64,000 nucleotides of DNA. Origin: Pigmentiphaga aceris (GTDB taxonomy: Bacteria; Pseudomonadota; Gammaproteobacteria; Burkholderiales; Burkholderiaceae_B). A program made the translations under genes and the position numbers. Of this stretch, positions 44,475 to 53,232 are shown piece by piece; within the stretch, counting starts at the first letter, position 1, and every line of letters starts with the position of its first letter. The notes below the pieces were generated by a model. The model worked only from the letters and a program-made list of their open reading frames with translations. It did no database searches and was not told where the DNA came from. The stretch covers positions 5,828,001 to 5,892,000 of the forward strand of contig NZ_CP043046.1 in the NCBI RefSeq assembly GCF_008119665.1, in the 5' to 3' direction.

Positions 44475-44786
44475 ATGAAAGCCCTTCTCTCTGCATTGGT
44501 ACTGTCGATGGCTGCCATGGGTGCTGCTCAGGCTGGCGAACTCGGTTATCCTCCGGCCCCGCAAAGCGGCGGCGCACTCAGCCATCAGCAGGTACAGAAC
44601 GAGCTGATTCAGGCACGTGCGCAAGGTCTTACGGGTAATGGCGAACTGGTCAATGTGGCGAACACGTCGCCGGCAAGCGCTTCCCAACTGAGCCGCAATC
44701 AAGTACAGCAAGAACTGAACGTTGCACGTAGCCAGCCCAATCTGTCGGGCAATGGTGAACTGGATTCGCCGGTGTTCGCAGGATGA
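44475..44786 (+). CDS. Small secreted DUF4148-like protein, paralogue 4 (two repeats)
   Basis: 103 residues. The signal peptide (MKALLSALVLSMAAMGAAQA) resembles the others, but the mature part has two copies of a motif: LSHQQVQNELIQARAQ-G-TGNGEL and LSRNQVQQELNVARSQ-N-SGNGEL. It is the most diverged of the four and the closest to a standard DUF4148 protein. AAAGGA precedes the ATG. The TetR gene follows 134 bases later on the same strand. Confidence 0.78.
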   Translation: MKALLSALVLSMAAMGAAQAGELGYPPAPQSGGALSHQQVQNELIQARAQGLTGNGELVNVANTSPASASQLSRNQVQQELNVARSQPNLSGNGELDSPVFAG

Positions 44787-44920
44787 AGTCGCACGTTGCA
44801 GTAGATGAGAGCCACCGGACGGCATTTGTTGCGCCGTCTCGGTCTCCGCCCGCCGGAACGCCTGGGTGACGCCTGGCGACTCGCGCGCCGATTCACCCGT
44901 TTCGCAGGTACCATTCCGTT

Positions 44921-45496
44921 ATGAACACGACCCCGCAAACGACTCGCGATCAAATTCTGGACTACGCGCAGAAGCTCATTCGCCTGCGTGGGTGCAACGG
45001 TTTCAGCTATCGCGATCTGGCCGAGCACGTAGGTGTAAAGACCTCTTCCATCCATTACTACTTCCCCAGCAAGGACGACCTGCTGTATGAGGCCGTGTGT
45101 GCCTACAGCACGCGTACGCTTGCTGCGTTGCGCGCCATCGACGCGAAGTTGCCCGCCGATGTGAAGCTCGACCGCTACGTTGATTTCTTGGAAGAAATGA
45201 GCGAAGGCGAAGAAATCTGTCTGTGCGGCATGCTGGCCGCCGACCTGGCGTCTGTGCCCGATCGCGTGGCGCAACAGATACAGGGTTTTGTGCACGCCCA
45301 CGAGGTGTGGCTGAGCAATGTACTGATCGAAGGCCGTGCCCAGGGCACGCTTCACGTGCATGGCTGCCCCGAGACTGCCGGACGTGCGCTGTTTGCGACG
45401 CTTCAGGGCAGCGGTCTGGTGTGCCGCCTGTTCAAGACCACGTCACGCTTGCGCGACATTGTGGGTGCCATGCGCGTACAGCCCGCCAACGCCTGA
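44921..45496 (+). CDS. TetR/AcrR-family transcriptional regulator
   Basis: 191 residues. The N-terminal helix-turn-helix is complete (FSYRDLAEHVGVKTSSIHYY and FPSKDDLLYEAV, residues about 28-60). The C-terminal ligand domain contains an EEICLCGMLAADL stretch with two cysteines, found in a subgroup of TetR proteins, so thiol or electrophile sensing is conceivable. TetR dimers bind short palindromes; the TATCTAC dyads upstream are candidate targets but this is inference. It is monocistronic, closed by a strong terminator. Confidence 0.92.
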   Translation: MNTTPQTTRDQILDYAQKLIRLRGCNGFSYRDLAEHVGVKTSSIHYYFPSKDDLLYEAVCAYSTRTLAALRAIDAKLPADVKLDRYVDFLEEMSEGEEICLCGMLAADLASVPDRVAQQIQGFVHAHEVWLSNVLIEGRAQGTLHVHGCPETAGRALFATLQGSGLVCRLFKTTSRLRDIVGAMRVQPANA

Positions 45497-45534
45497 GCGC
45501 GAACACCTTGTCGCAGCATCGTCGCTGCCTTGAG

Positions 45535-45570
45535 AACCCCGCATACCGCCACCGGATGCGGGGTTTTTTC
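45535..45570 (+). terminator. Intrinsic terminator after tetR
   Basis: AACCCCGCAT / ATGCGGGGTT with an 11-base loop, then TTTTTC. Confidence 0.9.
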
Positions 45571-45679
45571 CACTAGCCGGTACCCGGCAAAAAATCTTCG
45601 ATTCGACGCGCCGGTTTTTTTCTACAATGCGCCTTCTCGTCGGTCACCGACGTATCAGCCGGCCCGAGGAGGCCTTTGC

Positions 45680-46726
45680 ATGAGCCAGCCGTTCACGCCG
45701 TGGGACAACCCCCTGGGAGTCGCCGGGTTTGCGTTTATCGAATATGCCGCGACTGATCTTGCTGACCTCGATCACGTCTTTACGCAATTGGGCTTTGGCA
45801 GCGCCGGTGGGGCTGCGCTCGGTCAGACCAGGCGCTATCACCAGGCTGACATCGATCTGCTGGTCGATGCCCGCCCGGACAGCTTTGGTCAGCGCTACGC
45901 GCAAAGCCACGGAGTGTCGATCTGCGGTGTTGGCATCCGGGTTGCCAACGCACAGGCAGCCCTGGCGCATGCCTTGGCGCAAGGGGCCAAGCAGGTAGCA
46001 GCGTCGCTGGCTATCGATGCCCCGGCGATCCACGGGATTGGCGACACGGTAATCTATCTGGTGGATACAGCTCCGGATACGACAGCGGATACCACCGACA
46101 CCTCGACAAGCACCGGCCTGCGCAGCATCGACCACTTGACCTGCCAGGTACGCCGCGGGCAACTGGACAGCTACGTCGATTTCTTTGCGCGGGTGTTCAA
46201 CTTCCGCGAACGCGCGGTCACCGCCGGGTCGTCCGATGCAGCGCAGATCGTGGCGCGCGTGCTGGAATCGCCCTGCGGCAAGCTGTGCATCACGCTTGCA
46301 GAGACCAATACGGTCGGCAATGAAATCGGCCAGGATGCCGCTGACGAAGCCCGGGATGTGCGCGAAGGCGATCACATCCGCCATCTGGCCTTGCAAAGCG
46401 ATGACCTGTACGCAAGCGTAGAAACACTGCGCGCGCGCGGCATGGGCTTTCTCGATGCGCCGCAGACCTACTACGAACTGCTGGACAGCCGCCTGCCGGG
46501 CCACGGCGAGGATACGGAACGCCTGGCAGCAACCCGCATTTTGGTCGACAGCTCGCTTGATGGCGGCGTGCTGCTGCAGATTTTCACCACCACCTTGCTT
46601 GGCGGCCTGTTCTTCGAACTGGTTCAGCGCAAGGGCGATAACGGCTTTGGACACGGCAATTTCGCCGCGCTGTTTGAATCCATCGAACTGGATCGTCAGC
46701 GCGATCCGAGTTCGGCGGGGTATTGA
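45680..46726 (+). CDS. hppD: 4-hydroxyphenylpyruvate dioxygenase family protein
   Basis: 348 residues with two VOC-type halves. The C-terminal half has the iron ligands H152 (SIDHLTCQV), H235 (HIRHLALQ) and E313 (FFELVQRKGDNGFGHGNF), the hallmark of this family. HPPD converts 4-hydroxyphenylpyruvate to homogentisate in tyrosine breakdown; close relatives use other alpha-keto acids. There is an unusual Asp/Thr-rich linker (DTTADTTDTSTSTG) between the halves. The start at 45680 has GAGGAGG upstream. No other tyrosine-pathway genes are adjacent. Confidence 0.88.
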   Translation: MSQPFTPWDNPLGVAGFAFIEYAATDLADLDHVFTQLGFGSAGGAALGQTRRYHQADIDLLVDARPDSFGQRYAQSHGVSICGVGIRVANAQAALAHALAQGAKQVAASLAIDAPAIHGIGDTVIYLVDTAPDTTADTTDTSTSTGLRSIDHLTCQVRRGQLDSYVDFFARVFNFRERAVTAGSSDAAQIVARVLESPCGKLCITLAETNTVGNEIGQDAADEARDVREGDHIRHLALQSDDLYASVETLRARGMGFLDAPQTYYELLDSRLPGHGEDTERLAATRILVDSSLDGGVLLQIFTTTLLGGLFFELVQRKGDNGFGHGNFAALFESIELDRQRDPSSAGY

Positions 46727-46810
46727 TCGGTACGGAAAGGACCTTGCATACGCAGACAGCGGCAGGCCTTCAATAAGCGCCAAGCGCTTGACCCGGACAA
46801 AGCACGCATG

Positions 46811-46847
46811 AAAAAGGCGGCATCCACTTCAGGACGCCGCCTTTTTT
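46811..46847. terminator. Bidirectional terminator
   Basis: AAAAAGGCGGC / GCCGCCTTTTTT around a loop of about 14 bases, between convergent hppD and the methyltransferase gene. Confidence 0.9.
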
Positions 46848-46860
46848 ACGTCACGACCGA

Positions 46861-48402
46861 TCAGAAGATCGCGTGTGCTTTGAGCAAGGGCAACAATTCT
46901 TGCTCGTAGACCTGGAAGCGGTCACGCAGATCGGCGATATTTTCTTCTGCGGTCTGCAGAACGGTATCGCCCTTCTTCAAGCGCTGGTTGGACGCCGCCA
47001 ATGCGCTCCAAGCGAACGCAACAATGTCCTTATGCTTGTTGATGCGAGCCAGCAAGAACAGCTTGCTGATGCGGTCCACGTTAAGCGCACCACCGGTGAC
47101 CGGTGAGGCCAGCACCGCAATGTTCTCGTGATAGAAGGCGTGCTGCAACAGACTTTCGTTGAGCTTCTGCGCGCTTTTTCGCCGAGTTGAGGTTTCTGCA
47201 TCGGTCTGGCACGGCGACACGACGCCCATGCCGACCAGCACGGTGACGGCTTCGGTTGCCTGAACCGCGCTGATCGACGCCGACTCAAGAATGTCGACGA
47301 TTTCACGCAGCGATTTGGGAGCGTAGGCATTGGACGCCAGCACATCCACAACCGGCTTGTAGATGGCCTGGTTGAGTTCGGCTGAACCGCCGCCGACCTG
47401 CACCGTCCACGTCACCTTGTTCGCAGGCACCACCAGGGCGAAGCGTTGTGCCAGCAACGCCGCCTGACGCTCGGCCGCGCTGAGACGACGTGCGCCGCGC
47501 ACGAACAAGTCGCGTCGGAACTGCTGATTCACAAAGTAATCCCGCGCCTGCTCACGCATGGTGGGATTCGTGATCTTGTTCAGGAAGGCAATACCTTCGC
47601 TGCCAATGTGCAGGGCATCCATGCCGTCAATCGGTTGCGCTGGTCCGGCGTATTCGACTTTCGCATCTGCCAGGGCGTCGACCACATCGGTGAAATAACC
47701 AATGTGCCACTCGCCGTTGAAGTATTCGTGCGCCAGATAATGACGGTCCTGGCCGGCAATTTGTTTCAAGCGCTCATCAAGACCGGGAGTGGCCGCCGCG
47801 TATTTCGGCTTGGCAGCCAGCAGTTGCGTCGCGAATCCAATGGCGTCACCGACACGGTCGGTGGCTGACCGCTCTGATGAACCGACAAAACGGTCATGCA
47901 TTGCAAACAGATGTCGCAACGGGGCAGCATGAGACCAGCCCGGCAGGCAGTTGTAGCTGACGTACAAAGAGCCACCGGGTTTCAGGTACTTCTTCACGAA
48001 CTCGACGATGATCTGGCGATTCTCGTGGCTGATCCAGCTCCAGATCCCGTGCAACGAGATCGAGTCGAATTGCGGCAGATCATCACGCGCCAGCAGTTCT
48101 GCAAAACTGTTGTCGTACAGCCGGGCCTGGCTGCCGGCTGCTTGGGCGAAGTTGATGGCCGATGCAGCTTGTTCAGGATTGAAGTCGGTACCGACGAAAA
48201 CCCCGGGCGTGGTGGCCGCGTGCACATTGATCGACACACCTTGGCCAAAACCAAGCTCGCAATGTGCGGGCGATTCGCTTTGCAGGGGCGCGATACCGCG
48301 CAACAGCAGGCAATAGCGTTGAAGAGCCGGGGACAACTCGCGGTAGTAACCGTGGGTATAACCAACTTCGGTGAAATAGCCGTCAGACCAATTTGCGCGC
48401 AT
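46861..48402 (-). CDS. Class I SAM methyltransferase with methyltransferase regulatory domain
   Basis: 513 residues from the ATG at 48402; a TTG 17 codons earlier is possible but adds unlike residues. Near the start is WSDGYFTEVGYTHGYYRELSP, typical of this family. The SAM-binding loop is ELGFGQG (49-55), followed by VGTDFNPEQA. The middle and C-terminal part match the methyltransferase regulatory domain, a region found after class I methyltransferases with unknown role. Natural substrates of the family are not known; small-molecule or surface-glycan modification are guesses. No ribosome site is obvious. Confidence 0.82.
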   Translation of the reverse strand: MRANWSDGYFTEVGYTHGYYRELSPALQRYCLLLRGIAPLQSESPAHCELGFGQGVSINVHAATTPGVFVGTDFNPEQAASAINFAQAAGSQARLYDNSFAELLARDDLPQFDSISLHGIWSWISHENRQIIVEFVKKYLKPGGSLYVSYNCLPGWSHAAPLRHLFAMHDRFVGSSERSATDRVGDAIGFATQLLAAKPKYAAATPGLDERLKQIAGQDRHYLAHEYFNGEWHIGYFTDVVDALADAKVEYAGPAQPIDGMDALHIGSEGIAFLNKITNPTMREQARDYFVNQQFRRDLFVRGARRLSAAERQAALLAQRFALVVPANKVTWTVQVGGGSAELNQAIYKPVVDVLASNAYAPKSLREIVDILESASISAVQATEAVTVLVGMGVVSPCQTDAETSTRRKSAQKLNESLLQHAFYHENIAVLASPVTGGALNVDRISKLFLLARINKHKDIVAFAWSALAASNQRLKKGDTVLQTAEENIADLRDRFQVYEQELLPLLKAHAIF

Positions 48403-48633
48403 GGAAAAAGGAAGATGAAGTGTGGCGGGCCGGTGCGAAAACAGCCTTCGCAAACGGGCAGTCAGTGCGGGTTACCGTCCAGCAGGACGACGAGCGCCTG
48501 CCAGCGTAACATCGCCGCCGCCATACTTCAGTCATTTTTCAGGTGATCGCGTACGCCCAAGAATGATCAGCAGGACCGGGCACATGCCAGACAGCCCGGC
48601 CTTATTCTTTTATGCCGTCGAACTTGGTCTGTC

Positions 48634-50250
48634 TTATTTCCAGAATGGCTTTGCGGCCGCCAAGGTCTTCGCTTTGCCCTGGGCATCACGCAGCAAGGAT
48701 TCCAGTCTCAAGGTGATCCAGCCCATGCCGAACCAGGCCTGCGGATGCGCATCGCGCAACGCGGACAAGCTATCGCGGGCGACCACCAGATCGTTGACTT
48801 CGCCCAGCACATCCTGGAATTCGGCCAGACGCTTGCGATAGGCCTTCACGCGTTTGCCGGGCAACACCGATTCACTCAGGCTGATGCCATAACGCAGGCG
48901 CTTCGCCCGCTTGCGCAGTTCGTGGCGCTGCTCATCTTCAAGGTCTGCGATGCGACGCGCATCGGCCAGCACTCGCTTGTGCCACTTGTGCAGTCGCTTG
49001 GCCAGGCTGACGGCGATTTTCACGGGTTTTTCCGACGCTTCTTCAGATACCTCGGGCACCGCCGCAAGCACCGACTGCGGTGCATTGGCACTGGCCCGGA
49101 TGGCGCTGCTGCCCGAGATCGCAGGCGGCAACTTCGGCACCGCGCGCACCCCTGCCGACCAGGCAGACATGCTCAACAACCAGCGTTGGAACGCCACGCC
49201 ACCAGCCAGTTCGCTCACATCGATGGCCTCGCTGACCGCTTGCGGCAAGGGCGGCATGCCGGCTTCGGTCAATTGGGGCAACACGGTACCGGCCAGCACG
49301 TCCTGGTCGCGGGCAACACCAAACGCACCGAACTGCTCGCGTGCGCCATCTTGCAGCGAGCCTTCGGGCAAGTCCGCCAACCCATCAAACAGACGCCAGG
49401 CAGATCGCAGACGACGAATGCCCACACGCAATTGATGCACCGCTTCGGTTTCACAAGCGTGGCCTGCCGGTACGTCCAGACCCGTGGCCAGCACGGCGTT
49501 GCGGGCGATCTGATCCAGACACTCGACCGTGACGGCATCGAGTGCATCACTGGCGTCACCATGTTTATCGAGCGTGACCGCCCGCTGATTGCGCGGGCGC
49601 GCAAAACGCGACAAGGCATCCTGACGCACGCCAGGCTGACGATCGGGCGAGGCCTCAGCGATCGCCTGCGCAATACCTGCGAGCGCATCGCCGCGTTCGG
49701 CTTTGCTGCGCACATCCAGCACCAGTGAATGCGCCCGCAGCCAACGATCCGCACAGGTGAAGATGGCTTCGACCCGGCCTGACACGCGTTCGATTTCAAG
49801 CTCGTACAGCGGCAATTCCAGGTCACCGGCGCGGATGTGACCCGTGTCGTAGGCCAGTTCGACCACACCGGTACGCAGGCGCACCTGGCGCAGCACACGA
49901 CGCACATCGGTCTCATATCGCACGGCCAGCGTATCTTCAAGCCCTGCCAGCACCGCTTCGGCGGGTGTGCCGGCGTAGACCGACAGATCGAGTTCGGCAC
50001 GCGGGCGCGCATGATTCAGTTCAATACGTGACAGCGCATCCTGCCCAGCCATCTTGAAGGTCTGGATCCAGCGACGCCCTTCAAGCCGCAGGCGGATGGC
50101 GGCGCGTTGGCGTGCAAGTTGCCGGTCCGGGGTGTCGAAGTACATGGCCCGCAGACGGATGCGTTCGGCACGCGCTGGCGTATCCATGGCCGCCAATACC
50201 GCCCGGCGCGATGCGGGCGGTACGTGCAATTTGATTTCTTGTTCGAGCAT
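48634..50250 (-). CDS. CYTH and CHAD domain-containing protein
   Basis: 538 residues. An N-terminal CYTH domain opens with the ExExK-type signature EQEIK and has the charged beta-tunnel residues (RLRAMYFDTPDR, IRLRLEGRRW). From about residue 260 a CHAD domain follows, a helical bundle with repeated His/Arg motifs (AVHQLRVGIRRLRSAW; HELRKRAKRLRYGISL). CYTH enzymes hydrolyse triphosphates; CHAD domains bind polyphosphate. The protein may therefore hydrolyse tripolyphosphate on polyphosphate granules, by analogy. ATG at 50250 chosen; TTG at 50256 is possible because GGAG is nearby. Confidence 0.9.
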   Translation of the reverse strand: MLEQEIKLHVPPASRRAVLAAMDTPARAERIRLRAMYFDTPDRQLARQRAAIRLRLEGRRWIQTFKMAGQDALSRIELNHARPRAELDLSVYAGTPAEAVLAGLEDTLAVRYETDVRRVLRQVRLRTGVVELAYDTGHIRAGDLELPLYELEIERVSGRVEAIFTCADRWLRAHSLVLDVRSKAERGDALAGIAQAIAEASPDRQPGVRQDALSRFARPRNQRAVTLDKHGDASDALDAVTVECLDQIARNAVLATGLDVPAGHACETEAVHQLRVGIRRLRSAWRLFDGLADLPEGSLQDGAREQFGAFGVARDQDVLAGTVLPQLTEAGMPPLPQAVSEAIDVSELAGGVAFQRWLLSMSAWSAGVRAVPKLPPAISGSSAIRASANAPQSVLAAVPEVSEEASEKPVKIAVSLAKRLHKWHKRVLADARRIADLEDEQRHELRKRAKRLRYGISLSESVLPGKRVKAYRKRLAEFQDVLGEVNDLVVARDSLSALRDAHPQAWFGMGWITLRLESLLRDAQGKAKTLAAAKPFWK

Positions 50251-50404
50251 GGACAAGCGACTCCGGAAGATGATGCGGTCTGCACGAGCCCCCCGCAGGT
50301 ACCCGTGCCACCGTTAATAAGCCATCCTACATCGTCGCTCATCCTGAAATGATGACCAGTCATCTGGCCGTCACATTCAAACGAACCTATCGGTAACGCC
50401 CCGC

Positions 50405-50956
50405 TCAGTTGGGCATCAATACCGTGTCCACCACGTTGATCACCCCATTGGACTGGTAGACGTCGTAGGTGCTGATATTGGCCATGCCGCCCTTCTCGTC
50501 CTTCAGCACGATGTTGTGCGCGCCGTTCTGCATGGCCCACAGTTTGCCGCCACTGGCGGTCTTCAGCTCGGCCGTGCCCTTGCCTTTCTGAATGGCGGTG
50601 GCAAGCGCCTTGAAGTCGTATTTGCCGGGCACCACGTGATAGGTCAGCACCTTGGTCAGCGTGGGTTTGTTCTCTGCTTTCAGCAAGGTGTCGACCGTGC
50701 CTGCCGGCAGCTTCATGAATGCGGCATTGGTCGGTGCAAAGACAGTGAACGGGCCTTTGCCCTTCAGCGTGTCGACCAGACCGGCTGCCTTGACTGCAGC
50801 GACCAGCGTGGTGTGATCGGCAGAATTGACGGCGTTATCGACGATATCCTTGGTGGGCAACATCGGTTGGCCACCCACGTTGACCATGTCTTTTGCGTAG
50901 GCATTGGCAGCCAGCATGGTGGCGGCGACGAGTACAGCGGAAGCGATTTTTTTCAC
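50405..50956 (-). CDS. Secreted fasciclin (FAS1) domain protein
   Basis: 183 residues beginning at GTG 50956, with AGGAG seven bases upstream. A signal peptide (KKIASAVLVAATMLAANAYA) is followed by one FAS1 domain with both signature boxes: H1 FTVFAPTNAAFMKLP and H2 VLTYHVVPGKY. The domain ends GVINVVDTVLMPN. FAS1 proteins act in adhesion or at the cell surface. The neighbouring sigma/anti-sigma genes make a regulon like that of SigK-RskA with MPB70/83 in mycobacteria. Confidence 0.93.
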   Translation of the reverse strand: MKKIASAVLVAATMLAANAYAKDMVNVGGQPMLPTKDIVDNAVNSADHTTLVAAVKAAGLVDTLKGKGPFTVFAPTNAAFMKLPAGTVDTLLKAENKPTLTKVLTYHVVPGKYDFKALATAIQKGKGTAELKTASGGKLWAMQNGAHNIVLKDEKGGMANISTYDVYQSNGVINVVDTVLMPN

Positions 50957-51087
50957 GGTGATCTCCTGGGTTGGCTTGCCCAATGAGATACGTTCGCTAC
51001 TGATCGGTAGATGCAATTATTTATTGGTAGATGCAGTTGGCGACCGATCCGCTCAGCAAGTCTGCCAAGCGGATCGGTCATCGTGCT

Positions 51088-51768
51088 TTACAAGCCCAGC
51101 ACCTTGCCCGAATACAGCACGGGGCCGGTTGGTGCGCCGGTCGGCGACCCGCCCGGCGGCTCCAGGCTGACCGCGAGTGCCGGGGCGTCGCTGATGGCCG
51201 GATCGCTTGCGAGTATCGTGCGACCTTCGGCAGCAACCAAGCCCAGCGAACGAGGCTGACCCCCTGCAGGCAAGGCCCACAGTTCCAGTGCCCGGCTGCC
51301 CGCCGTGGTGCGCAGATCGGCCACGGCCTTGATGGTCAGGCGACCATCGCGTGCGGCGCTGACGATCAGCGTCGTCTGTGCCTGGCTATCTTGCAGCACC
51401 GCCAGATAACGGGCTTCGGCAGCACGCTGCACCTGCGTCGGATAGACCAGCAACACGGCCAGCAAGGCCGTTGCCATGCCACCCGCAATGGTGCGCCACA
51501 AGGCCACGCCATCCCAGCTCCAACGCGATACCGGCCGCAGCGCATGCACGCGTTTGCGAATGTTGCGCCAGACGTGAGCGGGCGGCCGCTCAGGTGGCAA
51601 TGACAAGGCAAGCGGCAACAGCCGGGCTTCCCATTCACGGACCTCACGCCGCAAGCCGGCGTCGGCCACCATCAGTTGTTCAAAGCGGCGACGCGCACCG
51701 CCGCGCAGCAGGCCGACGACGTAGTCGGCGGCCAACCGCGCCTGCAATTCAGGGTCGCGGTAGTTCAT
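51088..51768 (-). CDS. RskA-like anti-sigma factor
   Basis: 226 residues. The N-terminal cytoplasmic part (DPELQARLAADYVVGLLRGGARRRFE) is the zinc-free anti-sigma domain; one membrane helix is at about 105-123 (AGGMATALLAVLLVYP); the periplasmic half contains SRALELWALPAGGQPRSLGLV, typical of the RskA C-terminal domain. It would hold the partner sigma factor at the membrane until proteolysis. Its ATG overlaps the sigma-factor stop by four bases. The fasciclin gene follows after 131 bases. Confidence 0.9.
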   Translation of the reverse strand: MNYRDPELQARLAADYVVGLLRGGARRRFEQLMVADAGLRREVREWEARLLPLALSLPPERPPAHVWRNIRKRVHALRPVSRWSWDGVALWRTIAGGMATALLAVLLVYPTQVQRAAEARYLAVLQDSQAQTTLIVSAARDGRLTIKAVADLRTTAGSRALELWALPAGGQPRSLGLVAAEGRTILASDPAISDAPALAVSLEPPGGSPTGAPTGPVLYSGKVLGL

Positions 51769-52310
51769 CCCATGCACCTCTTGAGGCTGTCCAATCCGCG
51801 CCGTACCCAACTCTTGACCGTGCCAAGCGGAGCAGCCAGTTTTTCAGCCACTTCGCTATGACTCAGCTCATCGAAAAATGCCAGTGCAACGGCCACGCGC
51901 TGATTCTCGGCGAGACCTTTCATGCACTCGGCAAGTTGCCGGCCCGATTCCGTTTCGAGCAGACGGGCCAGCGGACCCGGAGCGTCGTCAGCCCAGGCCT
52001 CGATGATGTCGCCTTCGGGGTCGGGCACTTCGATATCCGGTCGTCTGAGCCAGTCGATACAACGATTGCGTACGATGCGTGTCATCCAAGTCATCGGCTG
52101 GCTGCGCGATTCGGTAAAGGTCGATGCGTGCTGCCAGAACTTGACGAAACATTCCTGCAGGACCTCCTCGGCCCAGTCTCGTCTACGCAATATACGGAGC
52201 GCAGTGGCAAACAGACGCGACGATGTCGCGTCATATAAATCCTTGAGGGCTGCTTCGTCGCCCCGACCGCATGCCGCCAGCAGTCGGGCTAGTTCTTCCG
52301 AATCGGTCAT
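51765..52310 (-). CDS. ECF sigma factor, SigK-like
   Basis: 181 residues. Region 2 is LYDATSSRLFATALRILRRR-WAEEVLQECFVKFW with TWMTRIVRNRCIDWLRR; region 4 is ENQRVAVALAFFDELSHSEV and LGTVKSWVRRGLDSLK. It drives transcription of a small regulon, probably this operon itself. The start at 52310 is preferred because AGGA lies about eight bases upstream; ATG at 52319 is an alternative. It is followed directly by the anti-sigma gene. Confidence 0.93.
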   Translation of the reverse strand: MTDSEELARLLAACGRGDEAALKDLYDATSSRLFATALRILRRRDWAEEVLQECFVKFWQHASTFTESRSQPMTWMTRIVRNRCIDWLRRPDIEVPDPEGDIIEAWADDAPGPLARLLETESGRQLAECMKGLAENQRVAVALAFFDELSHSEVAEKLAAPLGTVKSWVRRGLDSLKRCMG

Positions 52311-52326
52311 ACGCGACATCCTGTGG

Positions 52327-53232
52327 CTAGAACCGCGTGGTGCGCGTCACTGACCAACGCGCAGAGAATGCTCCCAGAAGAGTAACGACCATTACAAACC
52401 CGAGCAACCACGAGGGCGGGGGCAATTGAATGAAAAATTCGACGCCGTAGCTTTTGGCCAGATCCGCCAGCGCGCCATTGAGCGGTCCCATGGCCAATGC
52501 ACTGGCTGCAATCGCCACGCCGGCGGCCACTGCACAGGTCAATGCGCCCAGATACAGGAAGGGACGGCGCACAAAGGACTCGGTGGCACCCACCAGTCGG
52601 GCAGCGGTGATTTCCTCACGCTGGGACAAGGCCTGCATGCGCACGGTATTGAAGACGGCCGCCAAGACCGATACCGCCACAACCGCCGCCAGCAAGCCCA
52701 GCGCGGTATTGCCAAAGCGCAGCAAGGCCTCCATGCGCTGCACCCAGGCGCTGTCCAACTGCACCATGTCGACGCCTTCCCACTTGCGCCAAGTGTCTGC
52801 CAGCTCCGGGCTGCGGCGGGCCAGATCGGCTCCCCGCAGGGTGACCACGATGGCGTCGGGCAAGGGATTACCGGGCAGCACGGCCAACACATCGGCATAA
52901 CTGGGATTGCGTTTCAGCGCAGCGAGCGCTTCCTCACGGGTGATGACACGCACATTCGATACTTCGCTGCGGTATTCACGCTCGATCCGCTGCGCCATGC
53001 TGCGCGCAATGTCGGTGCTGGTGCCCACGCGCGTGAACACCGTCAATTCGGGATCGGTGCTGAGCTGACGCGCCACCGGCTGCAAGGACAGCAAGGTGGC
53101 TGACACCAGCAAGGGAATCGCCAGGGCCAGCGCGATCACCATCACATTGGCAAGCGAAGAAAAAGGTTGCAGGGCAATGCGGCGCAGCGTGACGCCGAGC
53201 GCATAACGATGGGGCTGGAGCGACAGGCTCAT
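52327..53232 (-). CDS. ftsX: Cell-division protein FtsX
   Basis: 301 residues with four membrane segments (about 29-50, 178-200, 225-248, 275-292) and a periplasmic loop after the first. Conserved near the third is REEITAARLVGATESFVRRPF. With FtsE it couples ATP hydrolysis to activation of septal peptidoglycan hydrolases. The ftsE stop overlaps its ATG by three to four bases. Confidence 0.96.
   Translation of the reverse strand: MSLSLQPHRYALGVTLRRIALQPFSSLANVMVIALALAIPLLVSATLLSLQPVARQLSTDPELTVFTRVGTSTDIARSMAQRIEREYRSEVSNVRVITREEALAALKRNPSYADVLAVLPGNPLPDAIVVTLRGADLARRSPELADTWRKWEGVDMVQLDSAWVQRMEALLRFGNTALGLLAAVVAVSVLAAVFNTVRMQALSQREEITAARLVGATESFVRRPFLYLGALTCAVAAGVAIAASALAMGPLNGALADLAKSYGVEFFIQLPPPSWLLGFVMVVTLLGAFSARWSVTRTTRF

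Noticed and set aside
51378..52238. 286-codon plus-strand frame opposite the anti-sigma and sigma genes
   Set aside because: The minus-strand genes have clear sigma and RskA domains with a four-base overlap; the plus frame has none.
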